Shown piece after piece: positions 7,866-16,330 of a stretch of 46,112 nt of DNA. The notes beneath the pieces were generated by a model. It saw only the letters and a program-made list of their open reading frames with translations. It had not been told where the DNA came from and did not search any database. Every line of letters starts with the position of its first letter. Positions within the stretch are counted from its first letter, which is position 1. The stretch is from an uncultured Holophagaceae bacterium (lineage in GTDB: Bacteria > Acidobacteriota > Holophagae > Holophagales > Holophagaceae). The position numbers and the translations under genes are program-made. The stretch covers positions 1-46,112 of the forward strand of contig CAIYNT010000182.1 of NCBI GenBank assembly GCA_903927605.1. Direction: 5' to 3'.

Positions 7866-9029
7866 ATGGCACTGGAAGGATCTCTCCGCGACTTCGATCT
7901 TTTCTCTCTCTTCAACATGATCAAGATCCAGGGGAAGAACGGCACCCTCGTGCTTTCCCAGGGGCAGGAGTTCGTCAAGGTCTTCTTCGAGAATGGCGAG
8001 ATCGTCGGTTGTGACTCGAATCAGGTCCGCATGGAAGACCGCCTCGGCACCATGCTCGTGCGCCTGGGTCGTCTCACGGGCGAGGAACTCCTGGGCATGG
8101 TCCAGGTGCAGCGGCAGACGCTGAAGCGCATGGGAACACTTTTGCTGGAGAGCGGCAAGGTGAATCCCTCGGATCTGCAGGACGCCCTGTTCAACCAGGC
8201 CACGGCCATTCTTCATCGCACGTTCCGCTGGGTGGAGGGCGACTACCGCTTCGACTCCATGCTGCCGCCGGACCTGGACCGGGACCATTTCGTTCCTATT
8301 CCCGTGGATACGGTGCTGATGGAGGCGGCCCGCATCCAGGACGAATGGCCGGAGGTCGAACGGCGCCTGCCAGGCATGGAGGTGCCTCTTGCCAGGTCGG
8401 CGAAAGCCCAGGCGCTGCACCTCGACATCGATCGGGATGTGTCGTCGCTCTTGGATGGCAAGGGGCAGATGCAGCAAGGGTCATCGGGGCTCTCGCATGA
8501 GCAGGAGATGGTCCTTTCCTACTTTGACCACCCGGAAAGCATCAAGGACATCATTCAGGTCAGCCGCTACGAGGAACTGGATACCTGCAAGGCCATTGCG
8601 GATCTCATTGAAGCCGGACTGCTGGAACCCGTCACTGGGGATGCCCCGAAGGTGATCCGGCCCTGGGTGATGGACGGAGTTTCCGAGCAGATGCCCAAGG
8701 AATGGGACTCCAGTCGGCTCCTGTGGCCCCTCGTGGCCCTGGGATTCCTGTTGCCCCTGATGCTGTACGTGCCGCATCATCGGGGCTCGATGAACATGGG
8801 TCTGGCCAGCCTCCAACCCGTGGACGTGCGGGTGGTGCCGGAGGGACCGACTCGGCTCCGGCAGGCCTGGGCGTTCAGGATGGCCTCTCCGAAGGATGGA
8901 GGCGTCCTGCTCGCCAAGGACCTGGGTAGGCCCCTGGAGGGGATGAATCCCGTGGCGGACCTCACCAGATTCCCTGATCCCATGGTTCAGATGGCTGCGC
9001 CCGTTTCCGAACCCGCCCACAAGAAGTAG
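7866..9029 (+). CDS. DUF4388 (PATAN-like) protein with C-terminal membrane anchor
   Basis: The N-terminal half of this 387-residue protein matches the DUF4388 pattern: LEGSLRDFDLFSLFNMIKIQGKNGTLVL, then VKVFFENGEIVGC, and the helical LGTMLVRLGRLT and MGTLLLESGKV segments with FRWVEGDYRFD. This domain is frequent in proteins linked to polarity, motility and two-component signalling. A winged-helix-like segment follows (about 210-265). One membrane helix lies at about 283-301, and a roughly 85-residue tail follows. Its ATG is one base after the upstream stop. A scaffold or signalling role at the membrane together with its operon partner is an inference. Confidence 0.85.
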   Translation: MALEGSLRDFDLFSLFNMIKIQGKNGTLVLSQGQEFVKVFFENGEIVGCDSNQVRMEDRLGTMLVRLGRLTGEELLGMVQVQRQTLKRMGTLLLESGKVNPSDLQDALFNQATAILHRTFRWVEGDYRFDSMLPPDLDRDHFVPIPVDTVLMEAARIQDEWPEVERRLPGMEVPLARSAKAQALHLDIDRDVSSLLDGKGQMQQGSSGLSHEQEMVLSYFDHPESIKDIIQVSRYEELDTCKAIADLIEAGLLEPVTGDAPKVIRPWVMDGVSEQMPKEWDSSRLLWPLVALGFLLPLMLYVPHHRGSMNMGLASLQPVDVRVVPEGPTRLRQAWAFRMASPKDGGVLLAKDLGRPLEGMNPVADLTRFPDPMVQMAAPVSEPAHKK

Positions 9030-9063
9030 GCAGTTGTTCCCAGATGATTCCTAAGGACCTTCG

Positions 9064-9651
9064 ATGATTGTGCACCAGCGCCAGGGTTCCCTGGAGGTGA
9101 TCTGCGGGCCCATGTTCTCCGGTAAGTCGGAAGAGCTTATCCGGCGCATCAGGCGGGCCATCATCGCCAAGCAGAAGGTCCAAGTGTTCAAGCCCGCCCT
9201 GGATGACCGCTACGATGCTTCCGCCATCGCCAGTCATAGCCAACGTAAGCACGAGGCGATCCCCGTGAAGGACACTGTGGAATTGGCCAGGCATCTGGAT
9301 CCGGAGGCGGAAGTGGTGGCCCTGGATGAAGTGCAGTTCATGGATGAGGGCCTTATCCCCATCCTCGAGGATCTGGCCAATCGGGGGGTGCGCGTCATCG
9401 CCGGCGGCCTGGATCTGGATTCCAATGGCGAGCCCTTCGGCATCATGCCCCTGTTGCTGGCGAAGGCGGAATATGTCACCAAACTCCAGGCCATCTGTAT
9501 GGTCTGTGGTGCTCTGGCAGGACGCACCCAGCGTCTGGTGCATACCGGCGGCCAGGTGCTGGTGGGCGCTGCCGAAGCCTATGAGGCCCGCTGCCGCCAC
9601 TGCCACGAAACCCCCCACGCCACGGGGCAGAGGATGCTGGAAGGGGAGTGA
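9064..9651 (+). CDS. tdk: Thymidine kinase
   Basis: This type II thymidine kinase salvages thymidine to dTMP using ATP. The 195-residue protein has the P-loop GPMFSGKS (residues 15-22), the DEVQF motif with catalytic Glu 89, and a structural zinc site at C145, C148, C177 and C180. The lasso and substrate region (AGGLDLDSNGEPFG) is intact. AAGGAC precedes ATG 9064. It lies 34 bases behind the DUF4388 gene and is probably read through from that operon, though the functions look unrelated. Confidence 0.96.
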   Translation: MIVHQRQGSLEVICGPMFSGKSEELIRRIRRAIIAKQKVQVFKPALDDRYDASAIASHSQRKHEAIPVKDTVELARHLDPEAEVVALDEVQFMDEGLIPILEDLANRGVRVIAGGLDLDSNGEPFGIMPLLLAKAEYVTKLQAICMVCGALAGRTQRLVHTGGQVLVGAAEAYEARCRHCHETPHATGQRMLEGE

Positions 9652-9808
9652 CCCACGGGGAGGGTGGTTGGCTTCGGGCCTGGGGTTTGCACTTCGTCAA
9701 GGCGATGGCCGACATGACAGCCATCGGGGCCATGGATCGGGAAGTGCCTCTGGTCCTGCTTTGACGGGGCGGTAGACTTGGCCCCGGCGCGCTGATGCAG
9801 CGCCGTTC

Positions 9809-9826
9809 AGAGTGTCTAGGCACTCT
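9809..9826. promoter_or_regulatory. Palindrome upstream of the acyl-CoA dehydrogenase gene
   Basis: AGAGTGTCTAGGCACTCT is an 18-bp near-perfect palindrome (16 of 18 bases symmetric) centred on CTAG, 36 bases before the start codon at 9863. A weaker GC hairpin (CGGCGC 9785-9790 with GCGCCG 9800-9805) lies just before it. The position suits a repressor operator or a leader hairpin. No regulator gene lies beside it, so the assignment is inference. Confidence 0.4.
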
Positions 9827-9862
9827 TATCCGCCCGAGGCTTCAGGGCAACCAGGAGGTTCC

Positions 9863-11053
9863 ATGACCGGCGCCTACGCCACCTTCACTCACATCACCGA
9901 CTACATGGGCTTCGAGGGCCTGCTCACGGACGAAGAGCGGATGATCCGCGAAGCGGCCCGCAAATTTGTCAACGCCGAAGTGCTGCCCATTATCGAGATG
10001 CATGCCCAGGAACAGACCTTTCCCAAGCACCTCATCCCCAAGATGGGTGAGCTCGGTTTCTATGGACCTTCGCTGCCCGAGGAATACGGCTGTATGGGGG
10101 TCTCGAACGTTGCCTACGGGCTCCTGATGTACGAACTGGAGCGGGGCGATTCGGGCCTGCGCTCCTTCGCTTCGGTGCAGGGCAGTTTGGCCATGTGGCC
10201 CATCTACGCTTATGGCAGCGAGGATCAGAAACGCAACTGGCTGCCCAAGCTGGCCACCGGCGAGAAAATCGGCTGCTTCGGCCTCACGGAGCCGGACTTC
10301 GGCTCCAACCCCGGCGGCATGCTCACCAAGGCCATTCGCGAGCCAGGGGGCAAGTGGCGCATCAACGGCACGAAGATGTGGATCACCAACGGCACCGTGG
10401 CCGACGTGGCCGTGGTGTGGGCCCAGACCGAGGATGGCATCCGCGGCTTCCTGGTGGAGAAGGGCACGCCCGGCTTCAGCGCCCCCGAAATGAAGGGCAA
10501 GTGGAGTCTGCGCGCCTCTACCACCTCCGAGCTGGTGTTGGAGGACGTCATCGTGGATGAAAAGGCGAGCCTGCTGCCTAACGTTAAGGGTCTGAAGGGC
10601 CCCCTGGGTTGCCTCACCCAGGCCCGCTTCGGCATCGCCTGGGGCGTCCTAGGCGCTGCGGACGCCTGCTACCAGTGCGCCCTGGACTACGCCAAGACCC
10701 GTATCCAATTCGACCGGCCCATTGCCGGGTTCCAGCTCCAGCAGGAGAAACTGGCCTGGATGGTCACCGAGATCACCAAGGGACAGCTGCTGGCCCTGCA
10801 GCTCGGCCGTCTGAAGGATGCCAAGACCTTCACCACTGCCCAGGTCTCCATGGCCAAGATGAACAACGTGAACATGGCCCTCGAAGTTTGCCGCAAGGCC
10901 CGCACCATCCTCGGCGCCAACGGCATCCTCGACGAGTACCCCATCATGCGCCACATGGCCAACCTCGAAAGCGTCTACACCTACGAGGGCACTCACGATA
11001 TGCACACCCTGATCATCGGGCAGGAAGTAACTGGGATTCCGGCCTACCGGTGA
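9863..11053 (+). CDS. Acyl-CoA dehydrogenase, glutaryl-CoA dehydrogenase-like
   Basis: This FAD enzyme oxidises acyl-CoA substrates at the alpha-beta position. Several features match glutaryl-CoA dehydrogenase rather than straight-chain enzymes: DSGLRS with R100 (equivalent to the carboxylate-binding Arg), SVQGSLAMWPIYAYGSEDQ, CFGLTEPDFGSNPGGM, and the C-terminal YEGTHDMHTLIIGQ with catalytic Glu E375. At 396 residues the length is typical. I chose ATG 9863, which follows AGGAGG. An upstream in-frame ATG (9812) would run through the palindromic site. No electron-transfer flavoprotein or other lysine/aromatic degradation gene is adjacent, so the substrate (glutaryl-CoA or a related dicarboxyl-CoA) and whether it decarboxylates remain open. 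A strong terminator follows. Confidence 0.88.
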   Translation: MTGAYATFTHITDYMGFEGLLTDEERMIREAARKFVNAEVLPIIEMHAQEQTFPKHLIPKMGELGFYGPSLPEEYGCMGVSNVAYGLLMYELERGDSGLRSFASVQGSLAMWPIYAYGSEDQKRNWLPKLATGEKIGCFGLTEPDFGSNPGGMLTKAIREPGGKWRINGTKMWITNGTVADVAVVWAQTEDGIRGFLVEKGTPGFSAPEMKGKWSLRASTTSELVLEDVIVDEKASLLPNVKGLKGPLGCLTQARFGIAWGVLGAADACYQCALDYAKTRIQFDRPIAGFQLQQEKLAWMVTEITKGQLLALQLGRLKDAKTFTTAQVSMAKMNNVNMALEVCRKARTILGANGILDEYPIMRHMANLESVYTYEGTHDMHTLIIGQEVTGIPAYR

Positions 11054-11063
11054 ATCCGTCCTA

Positions 11064-11101
11064 CCTCCAAAAAGCGGGCCGAATGGCCCGCTTTTTGGAG
11101 G
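11064..11101. terminator. Bidirectional intrinsic terminator
   Basis: CCTCCAAAAAGCGGGCC (11064-11080) pairs perfectly with 11085-11101 around the loop GAAT, giving a 17-bp stem. The A5/T5 tracts flanking the GC core supply a T run on either strand. It lies between the convergent acyl-CoA dehydrogenase (+) and UspA (-) genes. Confidence 0.9.
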
Positions 11102-11120
11102 ATTGGAAAGACAGAAGAAA

Positions 11121-11549
11121 CTACTTCGCCTTCTCGGTGCGCACCACCAGCACATCACAAGGCGCCAGCCGCACCACCCGTGCGGCGGTGCTGCCGAAGA
11201 GCAGGCGCTCCAGAGTGGAGTGGCCCACTTGGGCCACCACCAGCAGAGTCTTGGGGTCGGCTTCCGAAATCAACTCCTCCGCGGGGCTGCCCCACTTCAC
11301 GATCACCGAGGCTGCCGCATAGGGTTTGATCAAGCCCTCCAACTGCTCGCGGGCGTGATCCTCCATGGTGTGGAGCCAAGCGGGGTCGGGCAGGGCGATC
11401 TGGGCCTCTGGCAGCATGGGTGCCGGCGGCTGGAGTATGTGCATGGCCACCAAGGGCACTCCGCACTGGGCCGCCCAGCTGCCACCACGCTCCAGAGCCT
11501 GCTTGGAAGCATCAGAGAAATCCACTCCCACCAATACCCGTGTGATCAC
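11121..11549 (-). CDS. Universal stress protein, UspA family
   Basis: This 142-residue single-domain UspA protein has the typical start TRVLVGVDFSDAS and the C-terminal nucleotide-binding signature GHSTLERLLFGSTA, ending CDVLVVRT. In the usual G-x2-G-x9-G(S/T) motif the first glycine is Ala here (AQVG) and the rest is intact, so ATP binding is likely but not certain. I chose GTG 11549 because GGAGGT lies five bases upstream. An ATG at 11561 would add four residues but has no ribosome binding site. It is divergent from the pirin genes, and the 104-116 bases between them hold the pirin promoter. Confidence 0.88.
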   Translation of the reverse strand: MITRVLVGVDFSDASKQALERGGSWAAQCGVPLVAMHILQPPAPMLPEAQIALPDPAWLHTMEDHAREQLEGLIKPYAAASVIVKWGSPAEELISEADPKTLLVVAQVGHSTLERLLFGSTAARVVRLAPCDVLVVRTEKAK

Positions 11550-11621
11550 GGCGACCTCCATTCGGACACTTCAAAGATAAGTCCCAGGTCCTCAATCGGC
11601 TCCTGTATTTTTGTCCGGGAC

Positions 11622-11649
11622 TTGAATTATGAGTTGCAACACCTAAAAT
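11622..11649 (+). promoter_or_regulatory. Candidate sigma-70 promoter for the pirin pair
   Basis: TTGAAT (11622-11627) and TAAAAT (11644-11649) are separated by 16 bases, close to the housekeeping consensus. They lie just before the ribosome binding site GGGAGG at 11656-11661 and the start at 11666. The predicted leader would be very short. Confidence 0.4.
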
Positions 11650-11665
11650 GGAATCGGGAGGCACC

Positions 11666-12364
11666 ATGATCAACCCTCGGCCGGCTGGTTCTCGCGGACA
11701 CTTCGATTTTGGATGGCTTGATACCTACCACACCTTCTCCTTCGGGGACTATTTCGATCCCGAGCACACCCAGTTCCACGCCTTGAGGGTGCTGAACGAG
11801 GACCGGGTGCAGCCCGGCAAGGGTTTTGGCACCCATGGCCACCGGGATATGGAAATCCTTACCTGGGTGCTCTCGGGCGCTCTGGAACATCGCGACAGCC
11901 TGGGTACCCACGGCGTCATCAGGCCCGGCGAGGCCCAGGTCATGAGTGCGGGCACGGGCATCCGCCACAGCGAGTTCAATGCCTCGGCCTCCGAGTCCGT
12001 GCATTTCCTGCAAGTCTGGATTCTTCCGGAGCGGCAGGGTTTGACACCCCGCTATGACCAGGTGGTCTTCCCGGCGGCGGACCTGCGGAACCACCTCCGG
12101 CTCATCGCCAGTCCCGACGGTGCAGAGGGGTCCGTGCGGCTCTTCCAGGAGGTAAGGGTCTACGCGGCCCGGCTCGAGACTGGCCAAGAGGTCCGGGCCT
12201 CGATTCCCCCAGGACGGCATGGTTTCCTGCAGGTGGCGACGGGATCCACGAGCCTCAACGGAATAGTCATGAAAGCGGGCGACAGCGCCAGCACGCAGGG
12301 CGAATCCGGGCTCACGGTGGCCGCCGAATCACCGTCGGAAATTCTGTTCTTTGACCTCGCCTGA
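11666..12364 (+). CDS. Pirin family protein (YhaK-like)
   Basis: This bicupin of the pirin superfamily has members with quercetin 2,3-dioxygenase activity and members with redox-sensing roles. The metal ligands are intact in the N-terminal cupin: H57 and H59 (THGHRDMEI), H101 and E103 (GIRHSEFN). LDTYHTFSFGDYFDP near the start is typical of the shorter YhaK subgroup, and the C-terminal cupin is degenerate as usual. It has 232 residues. ATG 11666 has GGGAGG four bases upstream; an earlier ATG (11648) lies inside the promoter -10 region. A second, different pirin follows after 10 bases. The substrate is unknown. Confidence 0.92.
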   Translation: MINPRPAGSRGHFDFGWLDTYHTFSFGDYFDPEHTQFHALRVLNEDRVQPGKGFGTHGHRDMEILTWVLSGALEHRDSLGTHGVIRPGEAQVMSAGTGIRHSEFNASASESVHFLQVWILPERQGLTPRYDQVVFPAADLRNHLRLIASPDGAEGSVRLFQEVRVYAARLETGQEVRASIPPGRHGFLQVATGSTSLNGIVMKAGDSASTQGESGLTVAAESPSEILFFDLA

Positions 12365-12374
12365 GGAGACCCCC

Positions 12375-13241
12375 ATGTCCATCAAGTCTGTTGCCTCCAT
12401 TATCCAGGGCCTGCCCACGGAAGATGGCAACCGCGTGCCCCTGACCCGTCTGGTGCCGGGTCGGGGCCAGCGCGGGGCGGATGCCTTCCGTACCATGGAT
12501 CCCTTCCTGCTGATGGACCACTTCGGCCCCATGGTGCTGCCCCCGGGCACGGACGCAGGCTTTCCACCGCATCCGCACCGGGGTTTCCAGACCCTTACCT
12601 ACCTCATCCAGGGCGCCTTCCGGCACCGGGACAGTACGGGTGGTTCCGGCCTGCTGCGACCTGGCGGAGCCCAGTTGATGAACGCCGGATCGGGCATCAT
12701 CCATGAGGAGATGCCGGTGCCGGAACACCTTGAGACCGGCGGACCCATCGAAGGCGTGCAGCTCTGGATCAATCTGCCGAAGTCGGAAAAAGGCACGGCG
12801 CCCGGTTACACCGACCTTCAGCCCGAGAGCCTGCCCTGGCAGGTCCTTCCCGGGGGTCGCATCCGCGCCTTGGCGGGCACTTGGGCGGGCACGATGGGCC
12901 CAGCCCGGACACCTGCCAGGATTGCCTGTGCCCATCTGGAGCTCGAAACCGGCGCCCGGTTCGAGCACGCTCTCCCGGCCAGATGGACCGCCGCTGTTGT
13001 GCCCCTGCACGGTTCGGTCCGCATCCAAGGCACGACTGTCGGGGCGGACACGGTGGCCCTGCTGGGCGATGGGGATACGGTCGAACTGGAGGCCACCTCG
13101 CCCGCCAGCCTCATGCTGTTGGCCGGTGAGCCCATTGGCGACCCCATTGCCCACTACGGCCCGTTCGTGATGAACACCCGCGAGGAGATCGAGCAGGCGG
13201 TCTTGGACTATCAGCAGGGGCGCATGGGGCACTTGGACTGA
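12375..13241 (+). CDS. Pirin family protein (second, longer subgroup)
   Basis: This 288-residue bicupin belongs to the classical pirin group: MDPFLLMDHFGP, FPPHPHRGFQTLTYLIQG and a full C-terminal cupin with GPFVMNTREEIEQA at the end. Metal ligands are H66, H68, H110 and E112. GAGGAG spans the upstream stop, and ATG 12375 follows by 10 bases. It is clearly not a recent copy of the preceding gene, since the two share only the cupin motifs. Its role is therefore likely to complement rather than duplicate it. Enzymatic (quercetinase-like) and regulatory functions are both known in the family; nothing here decides between them. Confidence 0.93.
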   Translation: MSIKSVASIIQGLPTEDGNRVPLTRLVPGRGQRGADAFRTMDPFLLMDHFGPMVLPPGTDAGFPPHPHRGFQTLTYLIQGAFRHRDSTGGSGLLRPGGAQLMNAGSGIIHEEMPVPEHLETGGPIEGVQLWINLPKSEKGTAPGYTDLQPESLPWQVLPGGRIRALAGTWAGTMGPARTPARIACAHLELETGARFEHALPARWTAAVVPLHGSVRIQGTTVGADTVALLGDGDTVELEATSPASLMLLAGEPIGDPIAHYGPFVMNTREEIEQAVLDYQQGRMGHLD

Positions 13242-13286
13242 ACTTCAGACCTGGGCCGATTGGTCGATGGGGAGGGTATTACATGG

Positions 13287-14867
13287 ATGGTCCCAATGTC
13301 TCATCCCGCTCCGCTTCCAATGGATGGTTCCGCAATTGGCGGTTCAGCGCAGCTCACCCAGGACCTTGCGGGCTTGGAAGAGGTGATCAACCGTTCGGCC
13401 GCCGGGGCGGCGCGGACCTCCTTGCGGGTCCAGACGTTGGCACGGGAAATCGACCAAGTGCTCAACAGTACCCAATCAATCCAGGAGACCCTGGATGGCC
13501 TGGAGGGCAGTGTCTCCCTGGCAGCCTGCGCCGCGGCGGAGGGGGCCGAATCCACCCGCCTCATGGCGGACCTGACACATCAGGGACGCCAGGAAAGCGA
13601 CTTGGCTGTCGCGACGGTCCGCCAGCTTCAGGAACAGACGGGCATCACGTCCGAGCGGCTGGAATCCCTGATGGGTCACATTCTCCAGGTGAACGAGGTC
13701 TCCCTGGTGATTGGGGAGATCGCGGATCGCACGGGGATGCTCAGCCTCAATGCCGCCATCGAGGCGGCCCATGCCGGGGCCGCAGGCCGCGGTTTCGCTG
13801 TGGTGGCAGAGGAAGTGCGAAAGCTGGCAGACCGGACCTCCAAGCAGACCCAGGAGATCGCTGCTCTGCTGGAGGCCATCCGAAAGGATCTGGAACCCGC
13901 CCGGGAGGCCATGGGCCAGAGCGTGGACTTGGCTTCCAGGACCCGGGATCAGGTCGAATCCGTGGAGCAGCGGTTTTCGGGCATCGCCGATCTGGCTGAA
14001 TCCATCGCCGGGCACATGTCCAGTCTCGCGGGGACCGCTTCCGAGCAGCAGGGGTCGGCGGGAACCCTGGTGACAGCCTCGGGGCAGTTGCTGGATGCCA
14101 CCGGGAAGCTGAAGGCCGCAGCCGACGCGGTGGCCCACGACGCCTTCAGTGTGGCTTCCCTCACGGAAGAAGGCCACCGCCATCTGGCGGCCTACAACAC
14201 GGGATCCCTGTTCCATCGCGCTTTGGGATTGGCCCGGAGTCTGGCCATTACGAGTGCGAAAATTCTGGAGGCGCCGGTCTCTGAGGGGCGGATCGGAGCG
14301 GAGGATCTGCTGGCCCTGGACTACCACGAGATCCGGGGTCCTGAGATCCACAGCCTGTCCCGGTTCTTCAATGTGGTCCATGTGCCTCAGGAGGGATTCA
14401 CACCGCCCAAGTACCGCACCGCCTACGACGCCTTGGTGGAGCGTCCTCTGCAGGAGGCCTTCGACCAGGTTATGGACCAGGAACCGCGCCTCACCTTCGC
14501 GCTGATCATCGATCTCAACAGCTACGCCCCCTCCCACAACCAGCGCTTCACCCAGGACTGGACGGGGCGGCCCGATCAGGATCTGGCTGGCAATCGCGTG
14601 AAGCGGTTCTTCACCGATAACCGCGTGCTGGTGCGGAGCGCAAGATACGGGCTAGGCGAGGTTGCCGAGGCCCTCCCGGATCGGGTCACCCGTGGGGATT
14701 TCCAGGGTGTGGCCGATCTCGCCGAGAAGGCTTCGAACCGCGAGGAGTTCCTAGTGCAAACCTATGCTCGGGACACTGGCGCCATCGTCACGGTGCTGAC
14801 GGTACCGATTCACGTGTGTGGGCAGCGCTATGGCGCCTGCCTGCTGGGCTGGTCCAGCGAGGATTAG
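13287..14867 (+). CDS. Soluble methyl-accepting chemotaxis protein with C-terminal sensor domain
   Basis: A chemoreceptor signalling domain occupies the N-terminal half of this protein. The hairpin tip (about 143-190) reads [21 protein letters not shown] and [18 protein letters not shown], flanked by coiled-coil helices. No membrane segment exists, so it is cytoplasmic. The C-terminal 200 residues form a separate domain with [18 protein letters not shown] and RYGACLLGW, resembling the Cache-like sensor module placed after the signalling domain in some soluble receptors. The order is thus inverted compared with membrane MCPs. I chose ATG 13287 (526 residues), 10 bases after GGGGAGGG; a TTG at 13260 is in frame but has no ribosome binding site. 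No che genes are in the window. Confidence 0.87.
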   Translation: MVPMSHPAPLPMDGSAIGGSAQLTQDLAGLEEVINRSAAGAARTSLRVQTLAREIDQVLNSTQSIQETLDGLEGSVSLAACAAAEGAESTRLMADLTHQGRQESDLAVATVRQLQEQTGITSERLESLMGHILQVNEVSLVIGEIADRTGMLSLNAAIEAAHAGAAGRGFAVVAEEVRKLADRTSKQTQEIAALLEAIRKDLEPAREAMGQSVDLASRTRDQVESVEQRFSGIADLAESIAGHMSSLAGTASEQQGSAGTLVTASGQLLDATGKLKAAADAVAHDAFSVASLTEEGHRHLAAYNTGSLFHRALGLARSLAITSAKILEAPVSEGRIGAEDLLALDYHEIRGPEIHSLSRFFNVVHVPQEGFTPPKYRTAYDALVERPLQEAFDQVMDQEPRLTFALIIDLNSYAPSHNQRFTQDWTGRPDQDLAGNRVKRFFTDNRVLVRSARYGLGEVAEALPDRVTRGDFQGVADLAEKASNREEFLVQTYARDTGAIVTVLTVPIHVCGQRYGACLLGWSSED

Positions 14868-14872
14868 AATTC

Positions 14873-16260
14873 TCAGACCGGTTTTGCCTCGAGCTTTCGC
14901 ATGAGAGTAAACCGTCCCGAGGCTAGTCTGCTTAGGGCCCTGGCCAGGGCCTCGCGACTGCAGGAGAGGTCGGTGCTCCAGGCCTCTAGGGGCAGTTCGC
15001 CACCTTCCGGATGGGTTTCGCTCCAGGCGTGCCACAGGTGCGCCAGGACCGCCGCATCTGGTTCCTTCTGATCCCGCCAACTGCGCTCCTGCGGACGTCT
15101 GGGCGCATAGAAGGCGGTCTCCCGGAGCTTGTCCGGGAGGAAGGTCTGCTCTTGGTTGTAGTCGTCATGGGAATAGTGGTAGCCCACGCCCCGACCGGCC
15201 TTACGGGCCGTGGCGGTGTGGGCATCGCGGATGGCTTCGGGAATGGGCGCGTCATCTGCAGCCAAGGCGGCGTCCACGGCCAGGACGGTGGCGTTGCTCT
15301 TGGCGGCGTTGGCCACGTAGATCACTGCCTGGGCCAGGGGGATGCGGGCCTCGGGCCAGCCAATCTGCTCTACGGCGCGGCTGGCGGCCTCGCAGAGGAT
15401 GAAGGCCTGGGGATCGACGTTGCCCACATCCTCGGCGGCGCAGACCAGGAGCCGCCGGGCGATGAAGCGGGGATCCTCGCCGCCGCGGATCATGCGACTC
15501 AAGTAGTAGAGGGCCGCATCGACATCGGACCCGCGCAGGCTCTTCTGGAAGGCGCTGGCCAGGTCGTAGTGGCCGTCGGCGCGGTCGAACATCATCCGTC
15601 CACCCAGGGCGCCCTGGAGGGATTCCAGGTCCGGTTCCGGCATCTCCAGCCAGGTCTCCAGACCCGAGAGCGCCGAGCGCAGATCCCCGCCAGCCCAGTT
15701 CGACAGCCACTCAAGACCTCGGCTGGTTCGGGCTCATCGCCCCGTTCCTTGGCCCAGGCCCGCTTGAGCACTTTCAGAATGTGTGTCGGCTCCAGGGCCT
15801 TCAGGGCGATGAGCTGGCAGCGGCTGCGTAGCGCCGGGTTCAGATAGAAGGCTGGGTTCTCCGTGGTGGCGCCGATGAGAATGGCCTCGCCGCGCTCCAG
15901 GAAGGGCAGCAGGATGTCCTGCTGGGCCCGGTTGAAGCGGTGAATCTCGTCCAGGAACACCACGGGCGGCACCTGGCGGAACAGGGGCATCTCGCGGCTA
16001 TCCGCCAGGAATTTCTTCAGCTCCGCGGCGCTACCGCTGGCCCCCGAGAACTCCATGAAGCCATGGCCTGTGGCCTCCGCGAGGATGCGGGCCAAGGTCG
16101 TCTTGCCGGTGCCCGGCGGCCCCCACATCACCATGGAAGGCAGGCGCCCGCCCGCTGTAAGCCGGGTCAGTGCGCCCCTGGAACCGAGGAGATGCGCCTG
16201 GCCTACCACCTCGTCAAGGGTGGTCGGACGCATTCGCTCGGGAAGGGGGATGTGGGACAT
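14873..16260 (-). pseudogene. rarA: Replication-associated recombination ATPase RarA/MgsA, split by a frameshift
   Basis: RarA is an AAA+ clamp-loader-like ATPase acting at stalled forks. Residues 1-183 read from ATG 16260 and carry Walker A (GPPGTGKTT, 47-55), Walker B (VVFLDEIHRF) and sensor 1 (IGATTENP). At about 15710-15714 the frame breaks. The expected continuation EWLSNWAGGDLRSAL is found in the -1 frame and runs to the stop at 14873, covering the lid and the C-terminal tetramerisation region (DLASAFQKSLRGSD, YHYSHDDYNQEQTFLPD). Restoring one G (TTGAG to TTGGAG) gives a single protein of about 462 residues, normal for the family. It is either a sequencing or assembly error or a true inactivating deletion. 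It converges on the chemoreceptor gene. Confidence 0.88.
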
Positions 16261-16330
16261 GGGAACCGGTGATTCCAGCCTATCGCGTCCAGGCGGGGGC
16301 GTAGCATGGGGCTATCCATTTGAGGGATCC

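Noticed and set aside
6443..7978. A 511-codon antisense frame over the membrane TPR/zinc-ribbon gene
   Set aside because: Low-complexity, His/Gln-rich translation with no start signal. The plus-strand gene has a signal sequence, zinc ribbon and perfect Shine-Dalgarno.
16055..16330. N-terminal extension of the Gly-rich repeat protein into rarA
   Set aside because: It overlaps the 5' end of rarA antisense. ATG 16331 has a good ribosome binding site and begins the structured part.
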